Below are positions 6,350 to 8,704 of a stretch of DNA of 8,704 nt, piece by piece. The notes under the pieces are model-generated. The model was not told the origin of the DNA, searched no databases, and saw only the letters and a program-made list of their open reading frames with translations. The DNA is from Candidatus Nanopelagicaceae bacterium (lineage in GTDB: Bacteria; Actinomycetota; Actinomycetes; Nanopelagicales; Nanopelagicaceae): positions 1 through 8,704 of the forward strand of contig CANJXW010000016.1 in the NCBI GenBank assembly GCA_947478965.1, read 5' to 3'. The number at the start of each line of letters is the position of its first letter. The stretch's first letter is position 1. Made by a program: the position numbers and the translations under genes.

Positions 6350-6820
6350 TCAGCTCTGGTTAAAGAAACTGGCTTGCGCTGCGGCAGTCTTATCTTCGCT
6401 GCTTACATTGACGTTAGCTGGTGAGAGAAGAAATACTTTATGACTGACGCGTTCAATGCGACCATGAAGTCCAAAAACAAGTCCACTTGCAAAGTCCACA
6501 AGGCGCTTGCGTTCTCCTTCTTCCATGTCATCTAGGTTAATGATGACTGGATTTCCTTCGCGGTAATGCTCACCCATTTTGCGCGCTTCGCTATAGGAGC
6601 GAGGTTGCAAGGTAATGATGTGATACGCAGAATGTGTGGCGACCTCAGGTGCAAGCTGCATAGAAGATCCCACAACGGTCACGCCACTGCGTTCGCGGAC
6701 TGGACGTAGATTCTCGCGCGAAACTTTCTCGACGGCGCGAATAGGTGATCCTTCGACTTGGGTAGTTTCCTCAGAATCAATAAGGCCGAGGTAACCCATC
6801 ATTTTATTAAGTGCAGACAT
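6350..6820 (-). CDS. sepF: Cell division protein SepF
   Basis: SepF binds the FtsZ C-terminal peptide and tethers the Z-ring to the membrane; in Actinobacteria, which lack FtsA, it is the main anchor. The 156-residue protein has the expected layout: an N-terminal amphipathic segment for membrane binding (MSALNKMMGYLGLID, 1-15), a variable linker (16-60), and the SepF domain (about 65-140) with ITLQPRSYSEARKMGEHYRE, VIINLDDMEEGERKRLVDFASG and GLVFGLHGRIERVSHKVFLLSP, the last being the most conserved stretch of the family. A short polar tail follows. The ATG (6818-6820) is 9 bases after the yggS stop, with no Shine-Dalgarno upstream, so coupling is likely. ftsZ two genes upstream ends in an intact docking peptide, so the FtsZ-SepF pair appears complete here. 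Confidence 0.95.
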   Translation of the reverse strand: MSALNKMMGYLGLIDSEETTQVEGSPIRAVEKVSRENLRPVRERSGVTVVGSSMQLAPEVATHSAYHIITLQPRSYSEARKMGEHYREGNPVIINLDDMEEGERKRLVDFASGLVFGLHGRIERVSHKVFLLSPANVNVSSEDKTAAAQASFFNQS

Positions 6821-6829
6821 GTATCAAGG

Positions 6830-7522
6830 TTACTGGGGGTAAGTTCTGGGACCGAGGATTGAACTACCAACTCGTATATGTGTCGCACCGTGGGCGATAG
6901 CGCTTTCAAAGTCACCGCTCATCCCAATGGATAGTCCTGTCGCGTGCGAAAAGGTGCTGAGAAATTTCTGATGAATGCGGGCAACCTCAGAGAATGCGAT
7001 ATCTGGTTGGCTTTCAACCGGAGGCACGCACATAAGGCCCATTAGGCTCAGATGTGGACTTGCGAGAACGCTCGAAGCCAATGGTTCTAACTCATCCTCG
7101 CGCACTCCCCCACGACCTGGAGCGCCATCAAGGGAGAGCTGAAGAAAGATACCGATCTTCTTCTCGGAGCCATGTGTAGCAAGCGCTCGTTCTAACTTTT
7201 CAAGATGTGCGCCGTTATCCATCGAATGGATGTAGTTCGCCCATATGGAGATTGAAGGCAATTTCTTACTCTGAATCTGGCCTTGAAAATGCCACACTCC
7301 ATCAACGAGCGCCGATTTCTCATCGCCTTCTTCATCACGGTTTTCTCCAAAATTTTCGATGCCAAGCTCTTTCAATATCGCAACATCACTGACTGGATAC
7401 GTCTTTGTGACTGCGATCAAGGTGATCTCGCTGCGCGCACGCTGCGCTCTCTGTGCGGCGCGCAGGATGCGAGCTTCTACAGCAGTTACGTTCTCTGCTA
7501 TCTCATCTCTTCGAGCACTCAT
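6830..7522 (-). CDS. yggS: YggS/PLPBP family pyridoxal phosphate-binding protein
   Basis: These single-domain TIM-barrel proteins bind pyridoxal 5'-phosphate and keep vitamin B6 and amino-acid pools balanced without a known catalytic reaction. The 230-residue length is typical. PLP binding is supported by the lysine in LIAVTKTYP (K40), by FGENRDEE (58-65), and by the C-terminal phosphate-binding region GMSGDFESAIAHGATHIRVGSSILG. The usual WHFIGxLQxNK segment here reads WHFQGQIQSKK, with the normally conserved Asn replaced by Lys; the rest of the fold motifs look intact. The ATG overlaps the pgeF stop codon (ATGA, 7522-7519), so translation is probably coupled. A position between pgeF and sepF is the usual one in Actinobacteria and many Firmicutes. 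Confidence 0.94.
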   Translation of the reverse strand: MSARRDEIAENVTAVEARILRAAQRAQRARSEITLIAVTKTYPVSDVAILKELGIENFGENRDEEGDEKSALVDGVWHFQGQIQSKKLPSISIWANYIHSMDNGAHLEKLERALATHGSEKKIGIFLQLSLDGAPGRGGVREDELEPLASSVLASPHLSLMGLMCVPPVESQPDIAFSEVARIHQKFLSTFSHATGLSIGMSGDFESAIAHGATHIRVGSSILGPRTYPQ

Positions 7523-8184
7523 AGGCTTATGAGCCCCACCTGGCGACCAGTAACGCCATCGCGGCGATATGAAAATAAATCGGGCACTTCAACGGTGCAA
7601 CGAGATTGATCTTCAATCTCTATCTCATGGCTTTTGAGGACCTTTACCAGACCGGCCAACAGGTCAAGGGCTGGTTTGTGATCGAGCGTCTCTGATCGAA
7701 CTTCGGGAAAGATCGCAGAGACGTGATCACACATCTCTTGCGATACTTCATAGCAAGAGCCACAGATATGCGGTCCGATGGTTGCAAAGATTTTCTGCGC
7801 ACCCATCTCTCGCATCAGCTCAATAACCTTTGTTGTTATTCCATTAAGGAAACCCTTGCGCCCAACGTGCACAGCTGCAACAACTTCATCTGACCTCAGA
7901 AGAAGTGGAATGCAATCTGCAACGAGGACAGCAAGAGCGATTCCTGGAATCCCAGTCACAAGAGCATCAGCAGTTGGGAGCTCATCGGTTACTTCTTCAA
8001 TAATTGCAATGCGATCACCATGAACTTGGTTCATATACTGAACTGGTCCATAGAGGCTCGATACGACGGCGCGATTCTTCTCTACGCGAAATGGGTCATC
8101 ACCAACATGTGTTCCTAGGTTGAGAGATGCAAAAGCACCGGTGCTTGTCCCACCGGTGCGATTGGTAAAAGTTGTGGTGCTCAC
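7519..8184 (-). CDS. pgeF: Peptidoglycan editing factor PgeF (YfiH/YlmD laccase-domain protein)
   Basis: Members of this family were long called laccase-domain or polyphenol oxidase proteins. PgeF is now linked to removal of wrongly incorporated Ser at position 1 of the peptidoglycan stem peptide, and related human FAMIN acts on purine nucleosides; the activity of this copy is not known. The zinc/active-site triad is visible: H55 in NQVHGD, C91 in ADCIP and H106 in AVHVGRKG. The segment TNRTGGTSTGAFASLNLG near the N-terminus and IGPHICGSCYEV later are family hallmarks. The usual HAGWRG is GRKG-like here, which agrees with my recollection of actinobacterial members. Length (221) is slightly short but complete. 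The start is a GTG (8182-8184) whose bases overlap the ftsZ stop (GTGA), and there is no Shine-Dalgarno, pointing to coupling with ftsZ. Confidence 0.93.
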   Translation of the reverse strand: MSTTTFTNRTGGTSTGAFASLNLGTHVGDDPFRVEKNRAVVSSLYGPVQYMNQVHGDRIAIIEEVTDELPTADALVTGIPGIALAVLVADCIPLLLRSDEVVAAVHVGRKGFLNGITTKVIELMREMGAQKIFATIGPHICGSCYEVSQEMCDHVSAIFPEVRSETLDHKPALDLLAGLVKVLKSHEIEIEDQSRCTVEVPDLFSYRRDGVTGRQVGLISL

Positions 8185-8704
8185 TTCATAAAGTCTGGAA
8201 CATCAATCTCATCTTCTGCAATAAGATCTTCAAAGGTAACCCTCTTGCGAGGAGCTGCGTTATCAAGATCAAGAGCCACTGAGATGGGATCGTTGCTTGG
8301 AATTGGATCTGCGATGCCCGTCAGAGCGCTCTTATCGATACTTGGCATTTCAACGCGCTTGGGTTCTCCGCCATCAAAGCCCGCAGCAATAACAGTCACG
8401 CGGACTTCATCACCTAGTGCGTCATCAATCGTTGTTCCGAAGATAATGCGAGCATCAGGATGTGCCGCTGATTGAACGAGTTCGCACGCCTCATTAATTT
8501 CAAAGAGACCAAGATCTGAACCACCGGCAACAGAGAGAAGTACGCCCATAGCGCCATCAATAGATGCTTCAAGAAGTGGACTTGAGATTGCAAGTTCAGC
8601 TGCGCGGATTGCGCGATTTTCTCCACGTGCAGAACCGATACCCATGAGGGCCGATCCTGCATCCGTCATAACAGTCTTTACATCTGCAAAGTCAAGGTTA
8701 ATCA
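8181..8704 (-). CDS. ftsZ: Cell division protein FtsZ, C-terminal part (cut by right window edge)
   Basis: FtsZ is the tubulin-like GTPase that forms the division ring. The gene enters from the right edge, so an internal Met at 8669 is not its start; 173 residues are visible. The frame opens inside the T7 synergy loop (INLDFADVK), which supplies the catalytic aspartates to the neighbouring subunit: D codons at 8691-8693 and 8682-8684. It continues with family motifs GSALMGIGSARGENRA, SSPLLEASIDGA, SVAGGSDLGLFEINEA, HPDARIIFGTTIDD and EVRVTVIAAGFD. After this comes a short, charged linker of about 50 residues and the conserved C-terminal peptide EIDVPDFMK, the expected binding site for SepF. 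The TGA overlaps the pgeF GTG by 4 bases. The missing part (GTP-binding GGGGTGSG region) lies beyond the window. Confidence 0.97.
   Translation of the reverse strand, partial: INLDFADVKTVMTDAGSALMGIGSARGENRAIRAAELAISSPLLEASIDGAMGVLLSVAGGSDLGLFEINEACELVQSAAHPDARIIFGTTIDDALGDEVRVTVIAAGFDGGEPKRVEMPSIDKSALTGIADPIPSNDPISVALDLDNAAPRKRVTFEDLIAEDEIDVPDFMK

Noticed and set aside
8101..8110. PgeF GRKG in place of HAGWRG as a lost active site
   Set aside because: The zinc-binding His is kept and actinobacterial members commonly lack the Trp, so this looks like lineage variation.
8181..8669. A separate 162-residue gene starting at the Met at 8669
   Set aside because: The frame continues upstream to the window edge with FtsZ T7-loop residues, so this Met is internal to a truncated ftsZ.

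Overview
This window is a stretch of core bacterial chromosome from what looks like an actinobacterium. The order ftsZ - pgeF - yggS - sepF - yggT is the end of the division and cell-wall (dcw) cluster as it is laid out in Actinobacteria. SepF, the actinobacterial membrane anchor of FtsZ, is present. The TraR/DksA-type protein carries the long Lys/Ala-rich N-terminal tail seen in actinobacterial homologues. Base composition is roughly balanced by eye, far below the usual high-GC Actinobacteria. Gaps between genes are tiny (0-58 bases) and two gene pairs overlap by 4 bases. Together this suggests a streamlined, moderate-GC lineage such as the freshwater Nanopelagicales (acI) group; that placement is inference.

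Layout, left to right. Positions 1-506 (minus) hold the N-terminal 168 residues of the replicative polymerase DnaE, cut by the left edge. Next on the same strand come an RluD-type 23S rRNA pseudouridine synthase (525-1463), lipoprotein signal peptidase LspA (1528-2034) and a DksA/TraR-type zinc-finger protein with a histone-like tail (2036-2884). These four probably form one minus-strand operon, transcribed leftward from a 52-base divergent promoter region (2885-2936). From that region ileS (2937-6047), a type 2 isoleucyl-tRNA synthetase, is read rightward; it is the only plus-strand gene. It converges, with a 9-base gap, on the minus-strand run yggT, sepF, yggS, pgeF and ftsZ (6057-8704); ftsZ is cut by the right edge.

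The right-hand block is cell division: FtsZ forms the ring, its C-terminal peptide (DVPDFMK) is the expected SepF docking site, and SepF ties the ring to the membrane. PgeF and YggS are conserved housekeeping partners (peptidoglycan quality control and PLP homeostasis), and YggT is a small membrane protein. The left-hand block serves replication, ribosome maturation, lipoprotein processing and probably transcription control.

No mobile element, CRISPR array, tRNA, rRNA or unknown gene was found, and no intergenic stretch exceeds 58 bases. I see no undescribed multi-gene system. The points most worth a second look are the swapped GXHH class I signature in IleRS (linked to mupirocin hyper-resistance), the absence of divIVA from its usual place after yggT, the tandem-repeat histone-like tail on the TraR/DksA protein, the SD-less and possibly leaderless ileS start opposite an overlapping divergent promoter, and the general scarcity of Shine-Dalgarno sequences.
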